This document shows, piece by piece, positions 46,206 to 58,690 of a stretch of 64,000 nt of DNA. The notes under the pieces were generated by a model that saw only the letters and a program-made list of their open reading frames with translations, had not been told where the DNA came from and searched no databases. How positions within the stretch are numbered: position 1 is the first letter of the stretch; each line of letters begins with the position of its first letter. The DNA is from Nothopassalora personata (Eukaryota > Ascomycota > Dothideomycetes > Mycosphaerellales > Mycosphaerellaceae). The DNA lies in NCBI GenBank assembly GCA_033816765.1, contig CM066293.1, positions 1,922,001 to 1,986,000 on the forward strand, read 5' to 3'. A program made the translations under genes and the position numbers.

Positions 46206-46600
46206 CTGCCTGCCAAGCCAGTATCCAAGCTCACCCTCGAAAACCGGATTCTGTTACATGCACGGGCGACTGACTCGGTTCACATAAGCCGGACCAACAA
46301 CCTCAAGGTAGAGAAAGCTAGCGCTTGCGGCCGGTTGCTCCCGAGTCTACGAAATACTGATGATGATGATCGCGAACGCATGTGTTTTCTTAGCTAGCGA
46401 AGTTTGGGACAACAGGATGCCACGCACAGCGCATATTCTGTTTTGAAATACAGAAGGTCTCCTACGGATTGAGCTTGGAGGATTCGTCGGACCGATATCC
46501 GTTTCCCGGACCCACTTTTGAGAGTTTCGACTTTGTTTACAGACATTCTCGATGCTCACCAAGTTGGCATCTGTCTCTCATTACTGACTACCACCGGTCC
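46206..46600. promoter_or_regulatory. Shared upstream region of the divergent kinase and PDDEXK_12-type genes
   Basis: The only gap between two head-to-head genes, 395 bp. No clear TATA box or repeat stands out. An in-frame upstream ATG at 46469 would extend the plus-strand gene by 44 residues. Confidence 0.45.
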
Positions 46601-47974
46601 ATGCCGTCATACGTCGACATAGTCGGTTGGGTCAACAGTACCAACGGAGCCACATCTAGACCAGTTGCACGAGGCCGCAAGCGGACGTGCCCGCTCGCGG
46701 AGATGGATGCCAATGCCACAGCGACCACGCCTAAACGACTCCGCATCGGAAAGCCTACTGCTCCGGCAGCTGTCATTGGGGTTCAAAGTGAGAATGCCGA
46801 CCTCGAAGATATCGATGATACCCCCCGTGCGCCTCGATCGTCCTCTGCACTCCCGCTGCTCTCGAACGCGCCCGTCCTCGGTCGCCCGTCATCAACATCC
46901 AGCTCGAAACGGTCTTATAGCGAGGATGAGGAAAGTAGCAGTCGCAGAAGCGGACAATCCGGCAGCAGCAAGCAGAGCAAGCGCTCCGGTAGTCCTTTGA
47001 AGCAGTCTAGCGAACGTCAATACGGCCTCTACCCGATTATGTACGCAGCGGGAGATATGAATATTCCGCCCAAACTTCCAAAAGCTGTACAAAGGCTTGT
47101 CAAGCCTCTCAAGGGTATCGCTCGAGACATCGCTGTTCTGCCCCTCGCTTCCGATACGCCGGCAGTGAGAGAAGCAATTGGCAGTGACGACATGGAAGAA
47201 ACTCTTTTCCATGATCATGCTACAGGAGATGCAGTTCCAGCTCTGGAAGACGTCAGTGAGCTCGTGGAGAAGACTGCAGCTTGCAAGAGTGACGGTGCCT
47301 TCGAGTCCGCATGGAACTGCGAAGTGCATTACCCCCTGCTGGAAATGGCACGCAAGTCCTCACGGCACAAACACATGTTACGCTGGCACAGCATTACCAA
47401 TGCTTCAATTAGCCCACCCTCGCTCGAGCCGGATCTGTGAGAGAGAGAAAAGGTTCAATCGCGCAAAGTTGACTTCGGTCTGTCCCTCCAACTTCCATAC
47501 TCGGTGAAGCGGCATCTTGCACAACAGAACCTTCAACTCAACCAAACCGACTACGGACCTGTCAAGTACAACCCCATCGCTATCAGCATCGAGACCAAAC
47601 TACCAGGCGAAGGCGGCTTAGATACCCGAGCGCAGGTTTCCACCTGGGCGGAGGCCCAAATTCGCCGGCTACGTATACTTCTACAGCAGGCCGGGCATCC
47701 TCAATGGCAGGACTCACCCATTCCACCGCTGCCCCTTCTCTTTGTACAGGGGAGTGATTGGACATTTTGGTGCTTTGAGGATTATGTGGGGAATGGCCTT
47801 CTGTATGAGCAGGGGATTGAATTTGGGAGGACGACGAGTGTGTTGGGAATGTACAAGGTCGTTGCTGGTTTGCAGATCTTGATGAGCTGGACGACGGAGG
47901 TGTGGTGGCCATGGATTGAGGAGCACATATTGAAGCGGCTCGTTGGGGATGTATTCATGAATCTTTCGAAATGA
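46601..47974 (+). pseudogene. PDDEXK_12-type nuclease-like gene broken by one TGA codon
   Basis: One continuous frame (457 codons) runs from ATG 46601 to the stop at 47974, with a single TGA at 47438-47440 (codon 280). Start chosen because M-P-S-Y-V-D-I-V-G-W-V matches the family's usual first helix. A Ser/Arg/Lys-rich linker (about 60-135) is followed by the conserved core: W-N-C-E-V-H-Y-P-L-L before the stop, and V-D-F-G-L-S-L and P-I-A-I-S-I-E-T-K (E331, K333) after it. The family is a PD-(D/E)XK nuclease-like group widespread in fungi, function unclear. The stop sits between conserved blocks in frame, and no GT-AG intron of normal length removes it. So it is a recent nonsense allele, a readthrough case or a sequencing error. 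Everything else is intact. Confidence 0.75.
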
Positions 47975-48247
47975 ACGACAACCTTCCACGTTTCCCGGGT
48001 GCGTGCACCATCCATCGCAATCGCCACGCAACATGGTGAAACACGTCTGGCGATTTGTTCGGTGGGCACATGGAGCCAGCCCGCCTGGTAATGAGTTTCA
48101 CCGCGAGATGCGAGAAACATCAGGGAACCAAAAGCAGAATCACGTAGTACAGCAGCAGAAAGTATGACTATAACTCCGGAAGTAAAAGCGAATCTCGACT
48201 AACTCCAAGCCAGTACGTCCATCTGTACGAATATGCTTTATTCGTCG
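47975..48247. other. Convergent 3' intergenic region
   Basis: Between the PDDEXK_12-type gene and the transposase-tail gene; no feature recognised. Confidence 0.4.
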
Positions 48248-49009
48248 CTACCACATTCGTGCCACCGGCGCTTTGTACGGTTCTGGCATTGTTTGGCTCT
48301 CTCCCATCCGGATGTCAACACGCCATATAGCCGCCGCCCCGGATTCCATAACACCATCATCTTGCACACTGGCAGCCTGCCCCTCACTTCTGCACTCCTC
48401 CTGTGTGTTTCGCGCGATATTTGACTCTGGCGCCGGCATATCCTGCGTGAGTATATGGCTCTCATCGCCCGGACCAGCTCGAGCTGTATCGACGACACCT
48501 TTGGCCAACTTCCGAGCCGCGTTCCGGGTCTTCTTCGCTGCCGTATCTGCGTCTTTCACGCTACGTGCCGCCCGTGCTCTTTCTAGGTCCTCAAAGCTCA
48601 TTACCCTCGCTGTCCCTATTATCTCGGATTTAGTTGACCAACGGACTTTGGCCTCGTTATTGACTTGGTTCAGAAAGAGATTTTGTTCTTGGAGGAGGGC
48701 ACGTTCCGCAAAAGACAGTTGCGTGGCATTGACGAGTTTCTGTAGACACTTTCGTAGCCGCTGCTTACTCGTCTCATCTTGCTGGTGAGCGTCCTGTTGG
48801 ATTAATGTCCGTAAGGAAGCGACAGCTTCTGGGGATACTGGCGTAATTGGTGTGTGTGGGATTAGACCTTCGCTCAGAGGTGCCCAAGCTCCTGAAGCAT
48901 AGTGCCGCGTATCACATATATCATTTTGATCGAGACGCGCAAAGTTGTAAGGTGCAAACTGTTCCTGCGGCTCGCTATATTGGGTGGCTCGTGACGCTGG
49001 GATGGACAT
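48248..49009 (-). CDS. Free-standing C-terminal region of a pogo-type transposase (253 aa)
   Basis: Intact ORF. Residues 95-170 (F-A-E-R-A-L-L-Q-E-Q-N-L-F-L, N-E-A-K-V-R-W-S-T-K-S, A-R-V-M-S-F-E-D-L-E-R-A-R) match the tail that follows the DDE domain in fungal pogo-type transposases, and the end (A-P-V-A-R-M-W) is also typical. The DNA-binding and DDE domains are absent, and an in-frame stop lies just upstream of the ATG at 49009. It is either a truncated relic that stayed open by chance or a captured tail with its own start. It is not RIP-mutated, unlike the pogo-like copy at 30558-39467, and the tail sequence is of a different subfamily. Confidence 0.6.
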   Translation of the reverse strand: MSIPASRATQYSEPQEQFAPYNFARLDQNDICDTRHYASGAWAPLSEGLIPHTPITPVSPEAVASLRTLIQQDAHQQDETSKQRLRKCLQKLVNATQLSFAERALLQEQNLFLNQVNNEAKVRWSTKSEIIGTARVMSFEDLERARAARSVKDADTAAKKTRNAARKLAKGVVDTARAGPGDESHILTQDMPAPESNIARNTQEECRSEGQAASVQDDGVMESGAAAIWRVDIRMGESQTMPEPYKAPVARMW

Positions 49010-49800
49010 TACTCATCGTGACCCAAGATAAGGTTGGTCAAGCAGGTGCCAACTACATCAATACCGCAGCGGTAACCTCGATCTGGATGGTATCAAGAGG
49101 GATCGTGAAAGCTTGAATGCACATGTGCTATATTCATTCCGCTAAAGCCATCTGCAAACAAGATGTCTCATCCGGCCAATCTGGAAAAGGCATCGCCTTC
49201 TAATAGCTAGCTATGTCCAACGACTCTAAATGAGCTGACAGCAACTTCAGCCACATACAACCACTGTGAGCACTGGCTTGTCCAACGCCAGCCAGACCTT
49301 CCTTAAGGGGGTAACCGCCTTATTGCCAGTCACTACAGGTGTTGCATCATCGTACGCGTAAGCGTACGCCTGTGGTATGCCCTAGCGTCATGCTGGGTTG
49401 GGATTCGAGCATACTTGCGGCGAATTGAACGAGCCACGGCAACAGGCCTCATCTGTGTTAAGCAACGAACAATTGGATATACATGCCTGATGGGAAGGGA
49501 GGTAGATACCGAGGGTAGGGTCCAGGTCCTTAGCTCGGATAATGCGATTAGGCTCTAGACAAGACTAATCGCACGATGTGGTAGCACGGATTGGTGGCTC
49601 GTCTTCTAGTGTCGGCAGCCGAGTGTGATTGAAATATACGCTTGCTTCGCTTGTAAAGCCGTCTACGAGGCTGACATCGACATAGCAAAAGTGGCCCTGC
49701 GAATTCCTGGGAATCAATTGACACGTCGCTTCGACGAGGGTCTAGTTGCGCGAGCCGGGAGAGTGGTCGTAAGAGTCCCACTATAGTCTCTAAGTTGACT
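49010..49800. other. Intergenic region at the right edge of the non-RIPed island
   Basis: No convincing gene. Holds a hairpin, CGTACGC-gtaa-GCGTACG (49351-49368). Composition switches to the RIP pattern at about 49.8 kb. Confidence 0.5.
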
Positions 49801-50000
49801 GACTATTTGTCTTGTTAAATCCGAAGATAATATCAGCACTGTCATTAGTGCCTAAAGATCTATTAATGACTATCGTCTCTACCGCACTACTATAAACCTA
49901 ATTAGCATTATAGGCACCAATGCCGTTAGTAATTATAGTATAAAGGACTATACAGCCTTAATCCGCATCGCAACTGTTATGAACTCGAATTGAATACTCT

Positions 50001-53000
50001 TAAATTGTAGGTATAGCTAAGGCTAAGTGGGAAAAGCTAAGCATTAGGTAGGCTAATAGAATTATAGTCGTCTTGCTTCGATGTTTTAAGGACGAGATGC
50101 TAAGGGTAGAAGAAGAGTGTGCAAGAGTACTAGAGATGCAATAGGACTACTTATAGTAGGACGCCTCTCCGTAGCCGCGGCCCTAATAAAGACATAGTGA
50201 AGTAGGCCGTTAGATTCCCGAAAAGTAGAATGCTGAATACCGGGAAAGCTAAGTCCGTATACAAAGACAATACACTATAATTACTTACCGAGGTCTCGTA
50301 TGCTAGGTCGTAGTAAGGAGACTACGAAGCTTAGCTATAAGGTATCTAGGAACGCGTAACCGGAATGCGAGATCTAGGACTTAGATACGAGCCGAGAGCT
50401 CTAGCCTACTATCTAGCAGTAAGCGTAGTGTCCCATTAGCTCACTATATAAGACAGCTCGACCGTAAACCTTATCTATAGACACTTATACGACGGCGATA
50501 ACGCGAATACGATTACTACTAGCTGTCCTACTAACTTTCGCTCCCGTAATAAAGCATAGCGCGAAGCATATTTACCTTCTACCTACTATACCTAGTAACT
50601 TAGGTCCTATCTAATAGTGTCTCCGACCTAGGGTCTAATACCGACCGACGTAGAGTGCTTATTTATACGGAAGGTCTAACTAACGGGGTTGCAGTATACT
50701 TTATTACCGATAGCGGGCCGTTAGCATTATCTATCTACGCTAACTCGAGTAGCGGTAACTAAACTTATAGCGCTTTTACCGAATCTATATCGAAAGCGCT
50801 TTAAGTAGGCCTTCTTAATATTATAAGAAGTAAGGCTAACGCCGCGGGTATTAGGGACCCCGACTAGCTAACTTACGTAAACGGTAGGAGATAGTCGGAT
50901 ACTTAAGCTAATATAGTAACTCTACTTAGCGCAATAGGTAAAGATAACACGGGTGCTACTATCGAGACTATCCTAGCTATTAGACATAAGCGGTACGAGC
51001 GTGCTAGAGATCTCCGTATGTCGAGCGCTAGTAAGGGCGACTTTAAGTATAACCTAATTATTAGGAGCACTAGTAAAATAAAAGGTTCCGTTAGGGTAGT
51101 AGCGGCCGGTAGTCTACTTACTAGGAACGTCGAAGCCGAAGTCCCGACTAAGATCAATCCTAATACATTACTCTAGATAGCATAATCTATTAACGGACTA
51201 GGCTTTAAAGTCATTTATAAAGGATATCCGGAGGACTTGTTGCTAAGTATACTCGATAGCGCGAGCTTAATAACTGTCTAGAACCTAGCCGATGCTATTA
51301 CGTAATACTAGGCAAAGCGTGCTAGTATTACTATAGACGGATCCCGCTATCTCGGAGTCTTTAAACAGAACCGCCGTATAGTAATAGCATTCGAGGTAAT
51401 CCTAGAGCGGTAAGGATTTAGCATAGGGTAAGAGGATCCCTATAAGTTCTACGGGCCTCTCGATTCTTTTACCTACTTAGACGATAGATTATGCTATGCT
51501 CTTACCGACCGTACGCGGCCGCTAGGCTAACTAAAGTATTGTTAGGCATTGAAGCGCGATTATAAGGGAGATACTTCGTCTACTTAGTCGACGTAGTAGA
51601 CGGACTATTTTACGGCTACGTTATCTTTATCTCCCTCGTAAGATAGATCGACGACGGACTTAGTAGCCTCCTCTACGCAAAACGGAGCCTTAGTCTATTC
51701 TTTAACGGCGCTAACGATTTAAGGTGAACTATCTACCTATTCTTTATCTCCTAGCGCGACTGTAGGCCCGTTATCGAATACTATGTCCTTATTATCCGTT
51801 TTATCTACATCGAAGAGCTAGGACAGCTCGATTACGACATTATAGACAGTATTAGCACCGTATTCGTTAGGCGAGGCGGAAAGCACATGTGCTTATACTC
51901 CATAGATCTTACCTTATTATAGACCTAACGCTACCGACTATTAAGTTCCTCTTAAGTCCGTACATAAGACATATCCGGTTCTAGCTATATATCGTTCTAG
52001 AGGATTCTCTCCTGTCTTTATCTTTATGCTTACTAGGTCTAAGATCGATCGACGCTCTCTTTATTACGTTCTATAAAGGATTAGGGATTAGATTTACGTA
52101 GTTAGTATACCTATATTTCGAGCTATAGTATAGTACAATTGAATAGCATAGGTGTATGCTTTACTATAAACCCGTAAAGGGAAATCCTTTAATGCTTAGT
52201 ACCGTAGGTAGCCTACTATTATCTACGATCTTACTCGGACACTAATCCTAGAACTAAGATCTAGTCTACGAAGCTACTAGTTATTGCCGTTTCCTATTAC
52301 CTACTTTTAGCAATATCTCTATAGTTCGAGTTAAAAACCGCGAGTCGAGAACCCGAGTAGAGTCGGCAACTCCGTAAGTATAGATTTGCGCTATTACGCA
52401 CTTAATATATTTTAGAGACTCTTAGTAGTAATTTACTAAATTGTTATACTAGATCCTCTTTAGTAGTTAGCGAAATAGTAGTTATAAAGTTAGCTTACAA
52501 TTAGGTACACTCGAAGGCGTATTCGTAAAGGACTACGATGCTAGCGTTTTAATTGACCGAATAAGAATATTCTATAAGCTTTCCGCCTACCTCGAGATGT
52601 CTCTTCTTAACAGTTTATAACCTATACACTCTAAATATTGTGCTTTAAGGAAATAGCCTACTACGGATATAGACGCTTCCGGCCTAATGTCGTACGACAT
52701 TCGCCTTAAGATTCGACTGCATTAGCGAGCAAACCCCTCGATATCGAATTAGAGATAGGCCTATTCTATCTAATAAGGAAGTCTAAGTAGAAGTATAGAA
52801 CTCTAAAGCTATTGAAATCGTAGCTAAGGTAAGGTTATGTAGTAATCTCCTTATAGGCCGGAAAGACAACTTAGGTAAAGTAGAACGATAGATCGGATTC
52901 AAGCGGCCTACGTAGGGTATAGAGTTCGGAAGAAGCGATTTATCGTTTCGGAGAAGTCAAACACGAAGGTACTTATAGCTAAAGGTAAATTGTCTACCTC

Positions 53001-53690
53001 TCGTTAGAGTTAGCGACATACTCGGCTTAATTAATCGCTAGTTATATGCCTACGCGACGCGGTATGTATCCGGTATATTCCGAGGAGTAATGCCCCGGAT
53101 GTAATTTAAGGTTTGCTCGTTAATAAAAGGAGACATAATCGATAGATACCGTATAGGGGATAATTACTATACGTAGTAGTCTTAAACTTTATATCTCTCG
53201 TAAGACAGTAGTAGAAGTCTTAAGACCGAGCCTCGAGGTAAAGGAAGATCTTAAAGCGGTGTAAATTGTTCGTATACTCGGCAATAACGTAGATAGTCCT
53301 CTAGCTAATAACTTCCCTCTAGATTTTAGCTCGAATAGTAGCCGGTAGGACTTCTAGGAGTTTACTATTAGCCGTCGGTAGGCTAACACTTATTAGCACT
53401 TCGATCTATAGGCGACTTCGTATTAGCCTTACTTAGTAACACTTCCGTTAGTCGATTAGGCCATGCTAGCGACAAAACGTAAAGACCTTAGGTATATAAA
53501 GGAGGACGAAGCCTTCCTATTTGTTCGTAATAAATTTTCCGCTTTCGGGAATTAGGAAGCCGGTACTAGGAAATAGAATCTTTATACTTAAAGACTTATT
53601 TATCTACGTATATCGGCGTACTAGAATGATGTCGCCTAGCGCCGTCGTGCCCTCTAGTAGTAAGCCTATTAACCCGGTAGGCCCCCCCTA
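50001..53690 (+). pseudogene. Unidentified long coding tract A (RIP-mutated)
   Basis: From about 50019 to about 52150 one plus-strand frame reads as protein with TAG/TAA as the only stops. It shows a charged coiled segment (C-F-K-D-E-M-L-R-V-E-E-E-C near 50070-50110), a segment near 50660-50900 (R-R-V-L-I-Y-T-E-G-L-T-N-G), a basic helical segment (A-I-R-H-K-R-Y-E-R-A-R-D-L-R near 50975-51015) and a globular-looking stretch with I-D-G-S-R-Y-L-G-V-F-K-Q-N near 51335-51375, then a Ser/Thr-rich region. Protein-like sequence continues to about 53690 in other frames, which implies introns or indels. No transposon domain and no known family is recognised. Confidence 0.45.
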
Positions 53691-53809
53691 ACACCCCTTT
53701 CTATATATATATACAATACTACTAAAACCTAACTATCTACCTATAGAAGAGCGTAATACTTAATTACTCTCTATTACATCCTTAGATAAATAATCGCATA
53801 GTTATATAA

Positions 53810-54930
53810 GGGTATATAAGTCGTTACTACAATTATATCGGCTCGTATACGGCGGATAAGATAGCTAACTTAGTACAATATTACTGTACGATAAAGCAGA
53901 GGACACTTACGAGGGTTACTAGCTTTAACCTAAGCTATAAGGTGCTTTTTAAGGTAAGTAGTACTACGATAGGCTCTAGTCTAAGATAGTCTCTAAATAC
54001 GCGACATTTAACGTCTACGACGTTAACGTTAAATACAGTAGTAAGATCGAGACTTAGCTACGTTACGGCTACATCGTATAAGCTTATAAGCATATTAAGC
54101 TCTACTAGGGCCGGCGACCGCGTTGCTAGAAGTCCGATAGGGTTAGTATTAACGTATAGCGATACACTATAATATGTAGTCTCTAAGGCATTAATAAGAG
54201 TCGATAATAAGTAAGTCGCTAATAGCGCGCTCGTAGCTCTTTTCGGCATATCGCGAGGGATAGGTCGTACGAATCGTTAAGGAGCAAATTATTAGGAAGT
54301 CTAAATAACTTATTATAGATCGTAGCCGATTAAAAGCGGGAGAGCTTATTACTACCTAGTTGCCGTACCTTACGAGTACTAGCTACGAACTAGTAGTAAG
54401 GATCTAGGATCTAGGATCTACGCCTAGTACGCGTAAAGTGTACTAGCGTAGCTCCTAGCTTCGTAGGAAAGCCCGGTTTAGGTTTCGCCGGATCCGTAGA
54501 ACTAGGTACTTACGCGAGAAGTACGGAGCCTTACGATCTAGTAATAGTAGTCTAATAGAGGAATACCCCGAAGGTATTAGCATATCGAAAGAGCCTAAAG
54601 CTAATATATACTCTTCTAGTACTACTAAGCTCGGTAACATCCTAATACGAGCGTTTAGTCTAACTATAGAAGACAATAAGCGAGTATCGCTATAGTAACG
54701 ATAGAAGACATATAACTATAGAAAGTAAATTGCTAATATATACGAAAGTGTCGCTAACGCTACCGTTAATACCGAGCTTCGACGTTAAGACGAATAGATC
54801 GAGTTCGGCGGGATACTACACTTACCTAATAGTAGTATAGACGGTATAGGTACTATAGTAGCGCCGTACGAGTTTAAGATTAAAGTACGGCACTAACGGG
54901 CTCGAGAGGATAAGATGTAAATTTAGAAAT
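53810..54930 (+). pseudogene. Unidentified coding tract A2 (RIP-mutated)
   Basis: Plus-strand protein-like sequence: Y-I-G-S-Y-T-A-D-K-I-A-N-L-V near 53840, a basic Ser/Arg-rich part near 54440-54520 and E-E-Y-P-E-G-I-S-I-S-K-E-P near 54560-54600, ending F-K-I-K-V-R-H near 54880. It ends within about 30-40 bp of the stop of tract B, which is transcribed toward it. It may be the last exon(s) of tract A or a separate gene. Confidence 0.4.
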
Positions 54931-54957
54931 AATTTAAGATATTAGGAAATTTAACAA

Positions 54958-57900
54958 TTACTCGTCCTCCGTTAAATCGATTACTACTGTCCTAGAGTAT
55001 AAAGGGTGTTTATAGTTAGCTAATCTCCTTCTCTTATCTTCTATACGATCTTTAATCTACCTTAATGTAGAGTATTCGAAGCTATCCTCCTCTAGTATTA
55101 GCTCTTTAACCTAGTTTAAGATAACTATGTAATAAAGAAATGCTACTAGATATACGTGTCGATAGCATTCCTCTTAAATAGAGATAGCTTTAGTATAATC
55201 GTCCGTATAGTAAGTGGAATAGGCCCGTCTCGTAATATAGATATCCTCTACTATATATTCTACGTATTACTATAAGAGATTATCTATAGCATACTATAAC
55301 ACCTATATGTTAGTCCGCTTTAGTAGCGCTTCCGGAGACTCCTTAACTCTAGTAAGGTATTAAATAGTCTACGTGTAGAGCGAGACCGCCTCTAACATAG
55401 CTTATGTAGGCGAATAGATCGCTACTAATCTCCGATAGCTATTAAGAAGCACCTTAATAATGCTATATCGCGCGGAGGGACCTTCGTAGGATCTTAAGTT
55501 ATATATAGCATTTACTACGGAGTAATAATAGTCGGTCTAGACATTTACGCTTACGCTAGCGGGTAACGAATTAGCGATAATAATGCCTACGTCGCGATAA
55601 CGAACCGTAGAGCACGGAGGTAGTTAGTCCTAATCTCGCTCTTTACTATATGCCGACTCTACCCTTTATCTAAGATGCTCCTTTAGATCTTCGTACCTAA
55701 GCATGTATCGATATTCCTATATAGCCCTTTCTTCCTCGGTCGCCGATAGCTCCTACTATAGTGCCTCTTTCTTAGTCTTTGCTAATCGAGCTTAATCCTC
55801 CTATCGTACCGTAGAAGTTACTAAGGCCTTAACCTATCTACGTAGCTTATTATTTCGGCTTTAGAGCTGCTCTTACTTCGATATCGAGTCGTCGAGCTTA
55901 AGTCGTAATTCTAGAAGTTAATCCTTAAGCTCCTTACGTGCGGCCTCGGCGGTCGATATTACTCGACGTTTACTCTCTCTATAGAGCTCGATAACATTAG
56001 GAATAAAGCTATCTAAGAGCAGTACTTAGACTTCGTCCTATAGCAATATATTATCTCGACGGCGTTTCGATAGCGTAAGGTCTATGTAATTTTCTTCTCG
56101 CTTACGTCGAGTAGCTATTAGAAAGTGTCTTTATAGAGTAATAGAACGATAGTAAGCTTACGTAGTAATAAAGGTTACGGAGGGTAAGAGCGGACGTAGA
56201 TAAAAAGACGACGGAGCGGGAGAGGAGCGAGGACTTACTTATACTAATAGTAGAGACTCTATACTACGATTAGCGCCGACTATCCCCGAGATTATATATA
56301 ATCTACTTACTATCTTACGATTGCACGAACCCTACCCTCCCCTCCTACTAGAGTAAGTACGTTTAATATAGTACGAGGTCTAAAATCAGTTATTAACTAT
56401 TAGTCTACTCTCTACGTTCTACTAACTCCGCGGTGTCTCTCTTTAATATTCCGAGTTTATTGTTTCGACGGAATTACGGATAGGCGCCTTCCCCTTCCCC
56501 TATATATTAGTTCGTCGGCTTTTAGCCGGTCCCTATTACTTGATAGCATCTATATCTTATATTTTAGCGTCGCTAAAACGAGCGGTTTCTACTTTAATAG
56601 TATTAGTACTAGACATGCCTATAGCGCGGTAGCGCTAAGGATTAGATATACCTAAGATAATAGCATCTTTAAATAGCTACGGCATTAACGTACGAAGCTA
56701 CTCCTCTAGTAGCTACATTGTCTCTAGATTAATCCTCCGAGCCTTCGCTTTCTCGAGGTAAGCTAGATTATACCGCTACGTTACGAGTATACCTCGACGT
56801 TAGCCCTCTACCTAGCCTTTACTATAGGCCGATATAAGGTCGGACCTTAAAACCTACTTAATCGAATCATTCTACTAGTAGACTTAGAACTTAGTTATAG
56901 GAGCTCGTAGACTAGACTTACCGTCTTTACTATCGAGCTCTACTATAGCTAATAGCTTCTTTACATTAGTAGCTTTAAACGACTTTAACTTCGTTAATAG
57001 CTCCGTTAGAAACTAGTCTACGATTGCTTCGAGTACGCCTCTCCCGAGGGTGTTACTAGAGAAGAATTTATAGACTAGCACATTAATTATGCCTACATTT
57101 ACGATGCTTCGGTAGCCGTGGAAGAGTTTCTATACTACTACGACTTTACCGAACGTTATTATACCGTCCTCGTATAGAGGGCCCGGCACTTCATTTAATA
57201 GTAAGCTAGCGTCCTCGGGTAGAAACAACGGGTCCGAGTCTACTTCTATAATGCGATAATTACGTTACTACTCGTTCTATACATTACGCTTATCTATAAG
57301 AATCTCCTCTACGCTTCTAGCGAGGTTATAGCCGCTACTAGTATTCTTAGACGGACCGGCATGCACGTCTACGTTAATGCTAGACACCGTTATAGGCTCA
57401 ATACGGTACTTATACGAAAGTAAGTACTTATCGAAGGCTTTTTACAAGGTCTCGTTAAACTAAATAGTATCGACGCTAATACTATTCGGTAGTAGCTAGG
57501 AAGATATTTCTAGGTAGCCTTACCTCTACATCTAGGCTACGGAAAGGAGTTTAATGTTATAGATTTGTTTCTAACGATTATCCGTAGCTACCCTAATTAA
57601 ATTCCTATCTTCGATAGCGTCCTATATTAGCTATATAGGAAGAAGGTAGTTATTAGGAATCTCGTTAGAAGATTTATTACATACCTTTAGCTTCCTATTT
57701 ATATCCTCTAGTAGAACGAGGTAGTAGCGGGCATCCTTCGTACGACCCTATACTACTAAATTGAAAACTAACTAAAGTAACTTAGACTTAGCTACTACGA
57801 TAGCGTTCTAATAAGCTAATAGAAGGACAGTGTCCTATATAATGTAGTCTACGAGCCTTTACTATAGGCCTAGGTCTAAGGTCCCTTAGGCATCTGCGAC

Positions 57901-58690
57901 TATCGTATTTATTACCCGAGTCTAGGCGTTATTAATATAGGACCGCTACGACATACCGTACGACGCTATCTTCGTTAGAAATTGCGTGAGTTCGAGTACT
58001 CTATTAGCCGCCTCCTAGGACACCGACGCCCGTACTATTGATTTATTTCGGTACTAGATAAGTACGTAACTTTAAATTAAAGGTATTCTTACTAAGAGGT
58101 CGGACAATAGCATAATATTGTCGTTCTCTCTAATCTAATTGTTCTTATTATACGCTTATATATCTTCGTTTGTTTTTATAAGGGTTTTAGATCCTACGCT
58201 AAATAACTATATCTCTAGATTTGTTAGAAGGCGACACTAGTAGTCTTAGATAATTACGTAACTTCTTCGGAAATTGCGTGTACTCGCTTCGTAGGAAGAT
58301 CTATAGTAGCTTAGAGGGCTTACTATAGTCGGGTTTCGTCCGTGTCGTTACTACTATCGTCTAGTTTAAGCGCCTCTTATCGTGCCTCCTCTACGATAGT
58401 TTCGATTTCCTCCTCCGAATGCCCGTCCTTCCGCGATTACATCCTTAATACCTCGTAGTTATTGTCTATCTCCTCGTCGGCGATAATGTCGTCGCCTTTA
58501 TCCTAATTAGCTAGTACGCTGTTACTATTCGTCGATATAGCGTACGGGATTGCCTTTCTATACTCGTCGAGTGTCTTACCGGCGTTACGCCTAGTAAAGC
58601 TAAAGCTATCTCGGAGACTTATAAGGAGCGGATCCGGCTACACTACGGGACTCTTTCGCTTCCTTTACGAAGAGTTTAGAAGATAAGGTA
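54958..58690 (-). pseudogene. Unidentified large coding tract B with C-terminal SUMO-interacting motif (RIP-mutated)
   Basis: The minus strand from about 58690 reads as a protein of roughly 1,100 or more residues. It begins with an acidic region (Y-R-K-A-I-P-Y-A-I-S-T-N-S near 58540; S-E-E-E-I-E-T-I-V-E-E-A-R near 58390). After a frame change near 58250-58150 (intron or indel) comes a long helical central part, then a basic and coiled C-terminal part (A-A-R-K-E-L-K-D..L-L-E-L-R-L-K-L-D-D near 55900-55950). It ends T-V-V-I-D-L-T-E-D-E with the stop at 54958-54960. V-V-I-D-L-T-E-D is a textbook SUMO-interacting motif, pointing to a nuclear protein. Only TAG/TAA interrupt the frame. Family not recognised. 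Confidence 0.45.

Noticed and set aside
46892..47329. Minus-strand 145-codon frame opposite the PDDEXK_12-type gene
   Set aside because: The plus strand has family motifs and codon bias; the minus frame does not.
50903..51157. Minus-strand 84-codon hydrophobic frame
   Set aside because: It is the reverse of tract A, whose plus-strand frame is longer and more protein-like.
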